A DNA stretch of 64,000 nt, taken from Wuchereria bancrofti. Taxonomy: Eukaryota > Nematoda > Chromadorea > Rhabditida > Onchocercidae. Each line of letters opens with the position of its first letter. Within the stretch, counting starts at the first letter, position 1. The translations under genes were made by a program, and so were the position numbers. The notes under the pieces are model-generated. The model made no database searches. It was not told where the DNA came from and saw only the letters and a program-made list of their open reading frames with translations. Positions 39,312-50,774 of this stretch are shown one piece after another. The stretch lies in contig SSBO01000003.1 in assembly GCA_005281725.1 (NCBI GenBank), forward strand, positions 10,475,251 through 10,539,250, read 5' to 3'.

Positions 39312-40539
39312 AACTTCATTTGGTGCAATTTTAGTTTCACGTACGTTCTTTTCACTTTTTTTATGCAGAATTGGAACAAAAGTAAGAAGGAAACCAATGG
39401 TATGGTTAAGATAACGAGGAAACTATCAGAATTAAAGTAATCTTTTATTTCGCCTACTGTTGCAACTTTTGCGCCTAACATTGTTATCATTCTTATTATC
39501 ATCGGAAGCCCTAAATTTATGGATAGTTTGTTGTTGAGAGTAAAGAAGGAATAATCTAAGAAGTATTGTGACTATTTCGTTCTAATTATCAAATTCAGGT
39601 TATGCTGTACGTTTGAAACAAAGTTATATATTGCAGATGAAATAGCTTAAAGAGAAAGGATAAGGTGGTGCCTTCATACTCTTGATTTGATTTCGATGAT
39701 TTCACGGGTAAAAGCTGTGGCAAAGGTCCATATCTATTAGCAGTTAAATGCTATTAGCAATGAGTTTGAAGGCGAGGTTCAGAGAAATTTCACTGTAGAG
39801 CATAGTTAAAATTTCTTTTTCTCTTCTAAAAAATGTTGAACTAAATTCTGGATGAAATTGCAGAAATAATTAGTAGGAAGCGAATAAGTCAATTTACAGA
39901 TCGATGAAAGGGAAAATCCAGTAAGATGATTAGGAAAAAGCGGATGATAGGACTGATATCATTTTTATCTAAGAATGCATATTGGTAATATTTAACTAGC
40001 TAATGGGAAGATCTACCATTACACTAGGCACCAATCATACTGATCCTATAAATTTTTAAACTTTAAATTGATTGTTTTACAATCGTTAAATTGTTTTACC
40101 CATATAATGAAGACTTCATGCAATAAATGAGGCAAATTTTATATTAGATGCATCATTTTCAATGAACATGCAGGAAAAGATTATGGCTAAATCAAAAAAA
40201 AAATTGAAACGATTGCAACTGAATGATTGATAAGACACTCTCATATGAATAACATTGAGAGAATAAAGTTAATAGAAATACTCCCGATAAAAGCAAATTT
40301 CCCTTCTTAATTTTTTATTTTCTGTTTTCTGATATCAACTGGATAATCTGCACCAATAAACAAAGTCCCTTGCCTAATTTGAAAACCTACAGTTACATCT
40401 TTTTAATTACTTTAAAAAATAACATATATATATATATATACGCTATTTTCAAAACAAAAGTGATAATGTCATATGGATGAGGTGGTTTCATATAGAGCCT
40501 TTAGCATTAGCGCGGAACAAATCATAGTAATCTAACAAA
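39312..40539. other. Intergenic or possible further exons of the membrane-protein gene
   Basis: Two short open segments look exon-like. 39369-39440 follows the acceptor TTTTATGCAG and reads NWNKSKKETNGM.. to a stop. About 39442-39551 reads SFISPTVATFAPNIVIILII.. to a stop. I could not join them in phase with the exons upstream. The rest shows nothing coding; an AT dinucleotide run lies at about 40424-40441. Confidence 0.35.
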
Positions 40540-40606
40540 GCCGAAAGAATTTAGCAGACCATGTTCGAACCCCCGGTTCCGAACTGGTTTGCTAAATTCT
40601 TGTGGC
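40540..40606. ncRNA. Near-perfect 67-nt hairpin, candidate small-RNA precursor
   Basis: The arm 40545-40561 (AAGAATTTAGCAGACCA) pairs with 40585-40601 (TGGTTTGCTAAATTCTT) with a single G-U. Inside it, GTTCG/CGAAC and AACC/GGTT continue the stem with one-base bulges around a tiny C-rich loop. Outside it, GCC/GGC pair again across a one-base mismatch. About 29 of 31 stem positions pair. Length and shape fit a microRNA-type precursor; a foldback-element remnant is the main alternative. The inner GTTCGAACC also resembles a Pol III B box. Neighbouring sequence is otherwise unstructured and A/T-rich. Confidence 0.4.
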
Positions 40607-40919
40607 GTATCGGTAGGCAGCATTGTTTGTTAATTGTGTTACTAAAGCCTCCCTATTACGAAAATTAGTGTCTCCATATGCCAAACATTTTCAAATATGT
40701 GAATATTAATTTAAATAGGTTTTGGAACTAAACTAAAATGACGAAATAAGGAATGAAAAGTTGTGATTAAAAACAGTTCTTAATTTATTTTTTGACATTG
40801 AAATTAATCTTAAGCACCAATTTAATGATGGATCGTTACGAAAATCGCGCACTTTCTATAAGTCTTTATAATTGAAATAAGGAAATAAATTTAACTTCAG
40901 CAAAAAATAAATAACCCTA

Positions 40920-41750
40920 TTAGCACTTAATTAAAACAGAATTTGGCAAAATTAAAATTTTTTTCCTTCTTTAAATTACAAATTGCAGGAACTAATGTAA
41001 GATTCTCATAACGATTTATGCTTAAATTTGTGATTAAAATTAATATCAAAGTCAAAAATAAATTGAAATTGTTACTAATCACAATTTTCATCAATTTTTC
41101 GCCTTTCAAATATTATTTCAAAGTGAAATTTTTAAAGTTCTTTTTGTTTAAATTGTTAAATGACCACGACAGGATGTGAGCAGATAATATGCACTGCAAA
41201 TAAAAATGTCATTTAAGTTCAAAATATATATTGTATGGATGAATTGCAGTTTTACAATACCATCAGCATTTAATTAAAACAAAATTTAACATAATTTAAT
41301 CTTATTTCCTTCTTTAAATCACAAAAACTGATAAAAATTGTAGGATTTTAATAATGATCCATATAAAACTTGTAATTAAAATGAATTTCAATGCCAAAAA
41401 TGGATTGAAACTCTTACTATTTACAATTTTTGTCAATTTCGCCGTTTAAATATTACTCCAAAGTGAAATTTTTGAAGCTTTTTTTGTTTAAGTTGTCAAA
41501 TGACCACGACAGGATGTGACCAGATTATGTGCAACGCAAATAGAAATGTCAATTAACTTCAAAATAATTTTTTTTTTGATAAATTATAATTTCATAATTC
41601 TGTTAGCACTTAATTAAAACAAAATTTAGTCAAATTTAAATTTATTTCTTTGTTTAAATTACAGGAACTGATAAAAACTGCAGGATTTTCACAACGATCC
41701 GTACTTAAATTTGTAATTAAAACTAATTTCATAGTCATAAACTAATCGAA
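40920..41750. repeat. ~340-bp diverged tandem repeat, about 2.4 copies
   Basis: Units begin with AGCACTTAATTAAAAC-like sequence at 40921, 41264 and 41604 (spacing 343 and 340). A block AATGACCACGACAGGATGTGA is strikingly conserved between units 1 and 2 (about 41158 and 41499), as is TTAAATTACA..AACTGATAAAAA..TGCAGGATTTT. Copies are diverged, so this is genuine old duplication. Confidence 0.8.
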
Positions 41751-44700
41751 AAGTTAGTTTATTTGACCGAAAGAGATTAGATTCCAACGGATGTCGCATT
41801 GATTGTTAATGACTAACACCTTGCAATGACCTTTCATTAATAACGATATGACCGATTTTGTAAATAGTTGGTCATTCCTCATTCCAATGATTATTGACGA
41901 CATGCATATTCGACGATGCATGATATTTCCAGTTCTGTTATGATCAAATAAATATAATTTTAAATGATTTATTAAGGTTGAAAATAAATTTTGATTTTAC
42001 AATTTAAAGCATTTTGAAAATTTTTGTTCGATAAAAAAATTTCTAATTTATAATAAACTACTTTGAACATTAAACATAAATAAATGGTATTAAGCGGTAT
42101 AAATAAATGGTATTTTAATAAAATATTAAATATTAAGTAGTCGTGAACAAATTTAAAATGATAAACATCGAATGTTATACAAAATTAAAGTTAAAGATTA
42201 AATTCGATTAAAACTTTTCAATTACGATACAGCAAAAAACTTTTCAATTACGATACAGCAAAAAAAAGTGCCATTTTAAATTTAACAAATAATTGCATTG
42301 TTATTAATGTATGAATTCGTTTTACCAATAAACTGCTAATAATAGTTGTTTCCCTACTTCAAAATTAGTGATAACATTGAATTCTATTTTTGCTATCAAT
42401 CCTTTAATCTATGAAAAAGAAATGATTTTATTTCATTTTATCATTTCTATAAATTATCGTTATCTAATATTAAACATTTTACAAGAACTGTTTTATCATT
42501 TAATTATATCATTCATACCGATTTATCTTCTAATATTTATTCCTGTAACATTTTTCCTCTAGTTACAACATTTACTTTTAAATCATTTCTCTAAAATATG
42601 TCCAGCATTGGATGTCAAATACTGCTTTATCATTCCGTTTCCTTTTTTGCTTTTTTTTAAGTTTTAGAATTATTTTTAAGTTTTAGGATGAGAAGAATGG
42701 TCGAATAATGTCAATAGACTTCTTCCTTTTTTTTCGATTGTCGAATCATTTATAATTTAATCAGAAATGTTAACATTATTAATCTAGTTAAAGCAATCAA
42801 TCTGCATTTTATAATGTTTTACAATTTGATAACCAACAACAATTTATTCAACAGAAAATTTGCGTCAGGTAAAAGTAATATATTATAAAATACGTCATAC
42901 ACGCCATTGTATTTTATAAATGAATGCACATACTATTTCTTTGAGATAACGATGAAAGGAACAAATAAAATTATGAATAATTTTAGGTAGTTTTATACAT
43001 CGAAAGATATGAAAATAAGATGAGATGCACTTTAGAACTAACCGATAAGCTAAAGGTCAAAAAGTGAGAGAGAATTGGTCAAAGAATGTCATTAATTAAT
43101 TGGACAGATGTTGAGGAAAATTAAACAGTAAGAGAGAATGGAAAGACAAGGAGAAAGAGAAGAAATAGATGATGCGATGGATTATTTAGAATACGCAATG
43201 GTTACTGACCTTTTTCTTGCTTCGTGCCGAATGATCACAGGTCGATCGATGATCAATCAGTTTATGTCAAAGGGTAGCAATTCATATTACTTCAAACATA
43301 TTACTTATTAGCAGGTAATGATAATAATTATAATAGTGGTATTAATTACAGATATTTCATATTCGGAAAATTTTGCTTAATTAATAATACCTTTTCTATG
43401 TTAATCATTCATTGTCAAACAGTGCTGAATATTTTTTATTATTGGTGAACGATTTTTTGAAAGAAATTTTTTTTGAAATATTTGAAAAATTATTTGATAT
43501 TATATTTGGGAAAGTTCTTTTTTCCTTTTTTTTGTCTAAGTCAAAATTCCTATCTTCTATTTCCATTCCTTTTTCTAAGTAAAAATTTCTATCTTCTATT
43601 TCCATTCCTTTTTCTAAGTAAAAATTTCTATCTTCTATTTCCATTCCTTTTAATTCTGATATGCTTGTTAATCGTCAAATGATACGGAATGTTTTGCCGT
43701 CGGGGAGCGATTTGCATAAGATACTCATCGAACGAAACATTCCTCATCATTTGTCGTAAAAATTTGCCAAAAATAATTAATATAAGTAATTTACTCAAAT
43801 TGATAAAAAACTATTTAACTAAACCTTTTCAACATGAAGTTTAATTATGAAATTTTACAAGAAAGCGAAACAAAAAAACGAAAATTGTTAAAGGATTTTT
43901 TTTTCAATTTTTTAAATGATTCGTATAGATTTATCAAAATATGCCTTCACTTTTTTTTTCCTTTTTTTCATAGAATATTTTTTGAGCACTTTCTTTAGGA
44001 ATTCTTCAAATTCCTAAGAAAAATAATTTTATCACATAAAAAAGGGGAAAGAATTATTAAAAATTTTAAACATATAGAAGAAAATTTCCACTCTTTTCAT
44101 TAGGAAATCCATACTAGTCAACTTCGATTGTCTTTCTCTATCATTGATCGTAAAACCAAGTACCATTCTGGATGTTTCTCTGAGTCATATGTCAAATTCA
44201 TATATCTTACGACTAGAGGAACATTCAGCATTGGTTATGGTTTGCTTATACATATACTTTAAATTAAATAAATCAAAGATACATATATTTGATTTAATTA
44301 AAGATATGAAAGTGGAAAATTTTCTAGAAATGGTAATCAATTTTGATAAATGATTCATATAAAATATAAAACTTATTAAATTTATTGCTTTGCTTTTTTT
44401 CCGGATTTTTCATTGCATCAGTAATTCATTTATTTATTAAAAACAAAAAAAAACAAAAAAAAAAACAAAAAAGAAAAAAGAGGGAAATGAACGAAATGAT
44501 TCCGTCAATCATATTTTACAACTTTTCTTCATAATGCTATGAAATTCGTTCCAGCTAAGGGAATATTTTACGCTTGTTGTAGTGAATGTCAATTTAAACT
44601 TTAAATATTTAAGGTATTGGAAAGGAGCGAAAAGTAAGCTTTCGGTTATGAAAGTTCTTATTTAAACTTCGAGAAAGAAATTTTTATGAATTGACGATAA

Positions 44701-44896
44701 GTTATAATTATCTATCTTAATAGCTATTTAAACTGATGAAATATTTCATTGCAGTAACTTATACAATTCTTATCGATAGTAATTTCAAAGTGATAAATTC
44801 CCGAGAATGATTTAATAATGATATTATATTTTCAGATTTAGCAATTCAGCTTCAAACACAATCGCCTATCACTACGGCTTGGCATCAAAACTAGTA
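41751..44896. other. Intergenic, no gene supported
   Basis: Contains a 29-base direct duplication (about 42205-42262), a perfect CATGCAT..ATGCATG inverted repeat near 41900, a 39-bp repeat (43537-43652) and an A-rich run (44438-44480). Open frames here lack matching splice sites. Confidence 0.45.
43537..43652. repeat. 39-bp tandem repeat, three copies
   Basis: CTATCTTCTATTTCCATTCC recurs at 43550, 43589 and 43628. The unit is 13 codons long and open on the minus strand as MEIEDRNFYLEKG three times, inside a 79-residue open frame (43405-43644). The multiple-of-three length is suggestive, but no splice context or promoter supports a gene. Confidence 0.75.
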
Positions 44897-45082
44897 TCAA
44901 AATTGGCTGTATCTTTGAATTCGTGTCTTCACACATTGGTATTTCCTCGCTGCATGCTTATTTCGTCCTGCAGTCAAGACTTGATCTTCTTTCTCGAGAA
45001 TGCACTTACATTTGTGATCCATGTAATGAGCAATTGTGTTATGATCGAACTGATTGTTCGGCATCCAAAAAAAACATTTCAT
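44897..45082 (-). other. Possible zinc-finger-like fragment
   Basis: The minus-strand frame has a Cys/His-spaced segment (KCFFWMPNN.., IAHYMDHKCKC, NKHAARKYQC) resembling a degenerate C2H2 finger. It follows an acceptor-like ACAG. The opposite strand is also open for 105 codons, so coding direction is uncertain. It may be a further remnant of the decayed zinc-finger locus at 46.8-48.5 kb. Confidence 0.25.
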
Positions 45083-45339
45083 TCATCTTTCCTGTTTAAC
45101 TTTTTAAACCAGAAACTCGAAGACCTGAAATCTGCAAGGCTGCACCTGTCGCGGATTTTAATATCTCGAAACTCTAAAATATTATATGAGAGTTGAGAAT
45201 ATGAGTAAAAAATATGTTCCATGAGATCTTTGCAAATAATGTTTATACCTTGGACTCTTTGTTTCCAATCTTATGGTTAGTCTGTAAACGTTTTGTATAT
45301 TGTTTACACGGTATAAGCTCCTCATTTGGTTGACCTCAT

Positions 45340-45810
45340 TGTTGTGTCACCACTAATTGTAAATTATCCTTGAATTTATGAGGTTAACAACTTTTATTTA
45401 ACTGATGTCCTTTGCGGCTTGTCAACTATTAATTAGATTTGCTTGTAAACCAGGTCAACAGCTCTTTGTTAGACCGATTACTCTTTCGGCAGGTCAACCT
45501 CATATTATAAATGATATACTTTGTTTATGTTTATGCACATTGCTTCCTATACATACCTCCTATATAAGGAGGTTACCCGTTGGGGTATTGCGTGCTTTTA
45601 CTAAGAATCAGGAGAGTTCAACTTCAATTGTTCTCTATCAAGTTATTCTACTATTGCTTCTGCTAATAAAGGAGTTATTATATTCCTCTCCTACCTCACA
45701 TATTTACATCTACATCGAACTGCGATCAATAACCTCTCCCAAAATAATAATTAAATTATCAAATCTTCCACGACAAAATTTTATTTCCACGACAGCACCT
45801 ACATGTGCGA
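45340..45810 (+). mobile_element. LTR-like segment (possible solo LTR)
   Basis: A TATATAAGG box (45561-45569) is followed about 95 bases later by AATAAA (45665-45670), the spacing seen across the U3-R part of a retrotransposon LTR. The flanks start TGTTGTG.. and end near ..CACGACA. A/T content drops relative to surroundings. No reverse transcriptase, integrase or convincing target-site duplication was found, so the call is tentative. A 154-codon open frame (45405-45869) crosses the segment and matches nothing I recognise. Confidence 0.25.
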
Positions 45811-46846
45811 TAATCATTCAAAAATGTTTTTTTGCAACGTTTGTTTATAAATTGCTCAGTTTGGATTAGTCCGGAATAACCTTTTGAAATCGTTGATAAT
45901 CATTTCAGGCACGGAAATAAAGTCATCATCAATATTTATTGCAGTGATTGATTGTCACATTGCCCTGAAAAAAATGGTTCTACAATTCCTGCGATTTCAA
46001 TTTGTGAGTGACAGCATGCGGAAATGTCATAATGAGTAAAGTTGATGAACACAGTCATTGGGTTAGATATTATAAAATGAAAAAAAAAAATATGTAATAA
46101 GCACATGCAAATACTTTCTTGAGTGGTAAAAGAGTTAATTAGTAAGAAGTAAATTATATGATGCATAAAATATCACCAATTTAATTATTATATGAAAGAA
46201 ATTAATTTAAAGAACAAAAGAAAAGGAAGTAAATAATCAGAATTAGAAAATGATTAGGTGAAATACAATTAAAATGCTAGCAACACTTAAGGACAAAAGC
46301 CTAAAATAAGCCAATTTGTTTGTAAAATGTTTGTAATTAATAGTTGACTAAAGTCATCAAACAAGAACGGAAAGAATGCTTAAAAAAGAAAAATAGGATT
46401 ACCCAATGACATGCAGATTAAATATTATATTAACCACCGACAATGAATGCCCACTTGCCAGTTTTAAATTTATGCTAATCTCAATATTATCGTATACCTC
46501 AACTATAAACACTCACCATTTTTAAATTCTATTTTGTAAAGTTGCAATAAAAATTATGTGAAATAATACTAGCCAAACAAAGTGAAAATTGTTTAAATCT
46601 TTGGTCTTATAATTCCAACCAATCTGAAATAAAAAACTTTCATTTGAGCATTTCTGCTATTTTAAAAATTCACAATGCTCTTGGTTACATCGATGGTACA
46701 AATCCTTTGGTTCAGTCTTCTACTTTGCATCGTTTCGGCTCAGAGTGGTGTTTTCTTTTTCTTTGATTTCAGCAACGGTGACATTATCCTGGTAACTCAT
46801 GGCAGGAAGTCATCTTAGTTGATTTTCACAAAGTTTCATTTCTCAG

Positions 46847-48523
46847 ACTATTCATTGGATCAAAATTTACGAGATCAACAGAATCAATCAGGTGATCAGG
46901 GAAGACGATAATATTCCTGATGACTTCGAATGGTTATTATTTGGCTATGAAAAGCCGATGCAACCATCTGCTGTGAAAACCCCTTCTGTAAGAGGTAGCA
47001 TTAAGACCACTCTTTTTCTTCAAATATAAATCCAAAATAAATTGAACGGTTTCTCTGCACTATACTAATTGGAAATGAAATTTAAATTTTGGAATATGAT
47101 TTTGCAGCATTGATATTTTCACCGCCACTTTCAAATGACATCATTTAATTAACAAATTATGTGATAGCATGTTGACTGTAAGCAGAAAGCTCATATCAAA
47201 TCAGAAGAAGTATGAATGCGGTTTTCTGGGCTGTGATATGAGCAACTCGAGACTGAGGGAAATATTTGAGGCACATCAGCAAACACAATCAACCAGGCCT
47301 TTATCGATGTTACTGGCCTAGATATTAAAGTGAATATGGCTGTTTTTATCAGGCTGTTCTGTCGACATTATCAAAAACATCAATCTAAACATAATGCAAA
47401 CATTGCTCTGCTTCATTCTTCTACTGGCGTGCACTAAACATCATACGGACGGATCACTGCAGCAAAGGATGCAGTTAGTTTTGCAAATTTATATTTAACA
47501 CAAAATTTCAACAAACTCGTTTACGTAGGATAGAACACACGTAAAAACGTGCTCCTAGACATTTATGACGGTGGGGTAGTAACACAAAATTCTATGATAC
47601 TGCAATATTTTTTTAGCGAAGTAAAAACTATCGTTTGTATTGCATATAGCGCAGTCAGTTCATAGCAACTACCAATTAATTCATAGTCCAAATAATTTAA
47701 AAAATTTTCCTGAGTTGAAATCAATGACACACCAATAGAGCTGAGTAAAACTAATAGAGAAACGAATACTCTATTTCCTTTGATTTTTTAATACGTAAAA
47801 TACATGCAGAAAATATATTTGAGTAGTTAAACTGCAGTGAGACAAATGTCACATTAGGAATTTTTCAGGTAATCCATTGTTTAAGTGTCCCATTCCTGGG
47901 TGTACTTCAAACATAACAGAGCATAAAATTCCACAACACCTCAAAACACATAAGGAAAATAGTTTCTACAAATGCAACTGGTTAGGATGTGAAATGAAGT
48001 GTCTTTGTTTGTCACACCTTTGCAGACACTGCTAGAAATATCAACCTGAAAAGTTTGTGACTACTGCGAGGCTTTGTTCCACTTTAAGGGCTCACTAAAA
48101 TGTCACATGGATAATCTTTACAAAACTCGCCGTTAGTTTCGCAAATTTATTTAACACCAAAAGATTTCCAACGAGTTTGTCAACGTAAGATGCGGCATAC
48201 ATGAAAATATGTTCCTGGAATTTACGGCCGTGGATTGGTCATAAATGTCCTTAATCAAAGTAAATAACGCAGTGGATGCACAACCAATGTCTAATAATCC
48301 AATGAGTTTAAAAGAACAAACTTCTTCTTTTTAGGTTTGAAGTGATACCTCAAAAATGTTCATTTTAAGTCAAATGGAAAATTTGCAGTTAGAACATACT
48401 TTAGTAAACACACAAGAAGAAGATGCTTCTAGCCAAAGCTATAATATTCTCGACGATTTCAATTTGGCACTATTTGATTCAGGTACGGGCACATATGGAA
48501 ATACTGATGAAATATCATCGTGA
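46847..48523 (+). pseudogene. Decayed, internally duplicated C2H2 zinc-finger gene
   Basis: Plus-strand remnants occur in several frames. 46847-46987 is an exon-like piece (acceptor CTCAG, donor GTAAGA) with REDDNIPDDFEWLLFG. About 47200-47410 holds a finger start (YECGFLGCDMSNS..H) and a second finger with its cysteines lost, after a one-base frame shift. About 47885-48135 holds CPIPGC.., CNWLGC.. and CDYCEALFHFKGSLKCH, broken by a stop and a frame shift. 48356-48523 encodes an acidic end with NILDDFNLALFD. The tails at 47471-47580 and 48130-48245 are duplicates of each other. The C-x4-C spacing resembles GLI/ZIC-type fingers. Stops, frameshifts and lost ligands argue for a pseudogene. A functional gene with unusual splicing is less likely. 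Confidence 0.5.
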
Positions 48524-49197
48524 ACAGGTCGTGAAAATTTTATTTTTAATATTTCATTCAATCGCTTGCAGTTTGACTGTTAATGTCGTGTAACAGTAAT
48601 TGATGATAAATGCACTTTTTTTTCTAACTTTTTAAGCAACTGCATGTCTTTTTCTTAACTGTGACTTTGACTTTGAATATTATTCAGAGTACAGCGCAGA
48701 AATGCTATCATTTATGAAAATATTTAAAATAAACAATAAAAACTCATAAATCATTCAAAGAATGAAAATAAATAGATAGCTCATTTTGATGATTAATAGC
48801 ATTTTAGGTTAGAACCTGAAAAAGTGTTTGAGATATTAAACGAAAGACAAAACCCTGACGAATCGATTTTGTAACATGAATAAACAACTTATAATACCTT
48901 TGCATTCCAAATGAGAAACTTTGTAATTTTTATAAAATAAAATTTCGAGGAAAAAAAATAAAAAAAAAAGCATTTGTAAAAATGATCTGATAGCTTTTTT
49001 TCGTTGAAGCACAGCTGTGTTTAATGAATGAAATGGAATGAATGATTCAGCTGTTTTCCAAGTCAGAAGTCAACTTGGCAAGCAAATAAATGGATAAAGG
49101 TCAGTGCACTTCCACAAATGGAATTTAAAAAAATAAACTAATTTTCTTAAAAACAAAAAAAGCGCACATCTGCTGAAAGGTACACTTAATATTCGAA

Positions 49198-49205
49198 TAT
49201 ATAAG
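49198..49205 (+). promoter_or_regulatory. Candidate TATA box of the ALT gene
   Basis: TATATAAG lies about 30 bases before a likely 5' UTR exon (about 49228-49275) that ends in a donor A|GTAAGT. That leader exon would be spliced to the acceptor TTTTTGCAG at 49513-49514, nine bases before the ATG. Trans-splicing of a leader to the same acceptor is the alternative. Confidence 0.45.
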
Positions 49206-49523
49206 AGGGATCAATTTTCTGATCGTTTAATCTTATCATTTCTTTATAATCACTTCGAATAAGACTGACAAATTAGTAAGTTCTTTTTTATGAATAATTA
49301 AGGGTTATTTCGAGTTACATGTGAGTTTTACTTTTAAAAAATGTGATCAGTGGACTGTTTTAAAAGAAAAAAATCATAAAGAACAGTGCTTGGAATTAAT
49401 TAATGGACAGTTGGAGTAATGGAAATAAAAGCGATATTTTATTTTGGCTTTCAATAATTTACTTTAGCGCAATTCATGCCAATGCGATTAATAAATATTT
49501 GGTTGTTTTTGCAGGAAGAGAAA

Positions 49524-50774
49524 ATGAACAAACTTTTAATAGCATTCGGTTTAGTAATTCTTCTTGTGACACTTCCGTGTGCATCAGAATCAGACGAAGA
49601 GTTCGATGTAACTTTTGCAAATTTATGAAAGAAAGAAGAGATGAATGTTAACCAAACCACTAAAACAACACGGGATAGCACGTGGGACAAACTGATAAGC
49701 AGATGATAACGTGGAGCTCTTTCGAGAAAATGACTTATGAGCTGACTGAAATAAGACATAATGCAGGACTTGAATTCCGACCATTCCTTTTCAAACTATC
49801 AGAAATTAATTTCAGTAATGAGTTGTTTTTCCTTTCAAATCCATTTTTGAAATGTCCGTTAAAAAGAAAATATTTTTTTCTTAGGACGGCTCAAATGATG
49901 AGACCGACGACAAAGAGGACGAAGGTGGTAATAGTGAAGGAGGTGATGAATATGTAACCAAAGGAGAATTTGTTGAAACTGATGGCAAGTAAGTCGTTTG
50001 GTACTTTCAATAATTTGAATCTTTCAAAATATTTCTGAGGAATCGGTCTCCTTTTCATTTCACTTTCCGTATTATTGTTTATGGGTCCTTTTATTGAAAA
50101 TGTGTTATTCGTATCGTTGCAATCTTTCATTTCGCTCTGAAGTAGTTATTTTTTAAATTGACTCCAAATGTCCCATATCAATGTCACACATCATCTTACT
50201 TATGAAAGTGTCACACATCTCACCTTACTTATGAAAATGTCACACATCTCACCTTACTTATGAAAATGTCACACATCTCACCTTACTTATGAAAATGTCA
50301 CACATCTCACCTTACTTATGAAAATGTCACACATCTCACCTTACTTATGAAAATGTCACACATCACCTTACTTATGAAATTGTCACATATTACCCTACTT
50401 AGGAAAAAAGTCCGGAAATAATGCAAAATAAAAAGCTCATCTCACTTTACCACTCGATTGTTTGCAGGAAGAAAGAGTGCTCTTCGCACGAAGCTTGTTA
50501 CGATCAACGTGAACCACAAGCGTGGTGTAGACCGAACGAGAATCAGTCGTGGACGTAAGCCACTTTGATCATTTCTTGCGGAAATTACTTCCCATTGTGT
50601 CTCACAAGTGTCAACGCTGTGTCCCCACTTCTTAACAGCACTGATAAGTGGTATTTCAGTGACAAAGGTTGCTTCTGCGAAGATAAGTTGCATTCGTGCG
50701 TCATCGAAAGAAAGAACAACGGTAAATTGGAGTATTCGTATTGCGCACCTGAAGCGGGTTGGCAATGCGCGTAG
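49524..50774 (+). CDS. alt: ALT (abundant larval transcript) secreted protein
   Basis: Four coding exons: 49524-49607, 49885-49988, 50468-50554, 50639-50774 (136 aa); phases agree. Residues 1-19 are a signal peptide (MNKLLIAFGLVILLVTLPCA region). Residues ~20-62 are a very acidic Asp/Glu/Gly-rich stretch ending GEFVETDGK. Residues 63-136 form a cysteine-rich domain with eight Cys (ECSSHEAC, WC, GCFC, SC, YC, QC). This three-part layout is that of the filarial ALT/SLAP family, secreted by infective-stage larvae from the oesophageal gland, thought to modulate the host and studied as vaccine antigens. The intron between coding exons 2 and 3 carries a 29-bp minisatellite. With a 5' UTR exon upstream it would be the gene's third intron. 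Family assignment is secure; ALT-1 versus ALT-2 is not resolved. Confidence 0.95.
50182..50405. repeat. 29-bp minisatellite in an ALT-gene intron
   Basis: Eight units start at 50182, 50209, 50238, 50267, 50296, 50325, 50354 and 50381 (29 bases; end units 27). The unit contains TGTCACACATCTCACCTTAC and TTATGAAAA. Internal units are almost identical, so the array is young or homogenised. A tandem repeat in an intron of lymphatic filarial alt-2 genes is, as I recall, known as a species marker; I could not check that. Confidence 0.95.

Noticed and set aside
40540..40606. tRNA or tRNA pseudogene because of the GTTCGAACC box
   Set aside because: There is no properly spaced A box, D arm or anticodon arm; the sequence folds as one long hairpin instead.
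44879..45196. 105-codon plus-strand open frame
   Set aside because: It lies opposite a Cys/His-spaced minus-strand frame and has no splice or domain support; I kept only a low-confidence note for the minus strand.
45405..45869. 154-codon plus-strand open frame
   Set aside because: It is long for this base composition, but it overlaps the LTR-like TATA and polyadenylation signals, has no recognisable domain, and is Leu/Ile/Ser-rich without structure.
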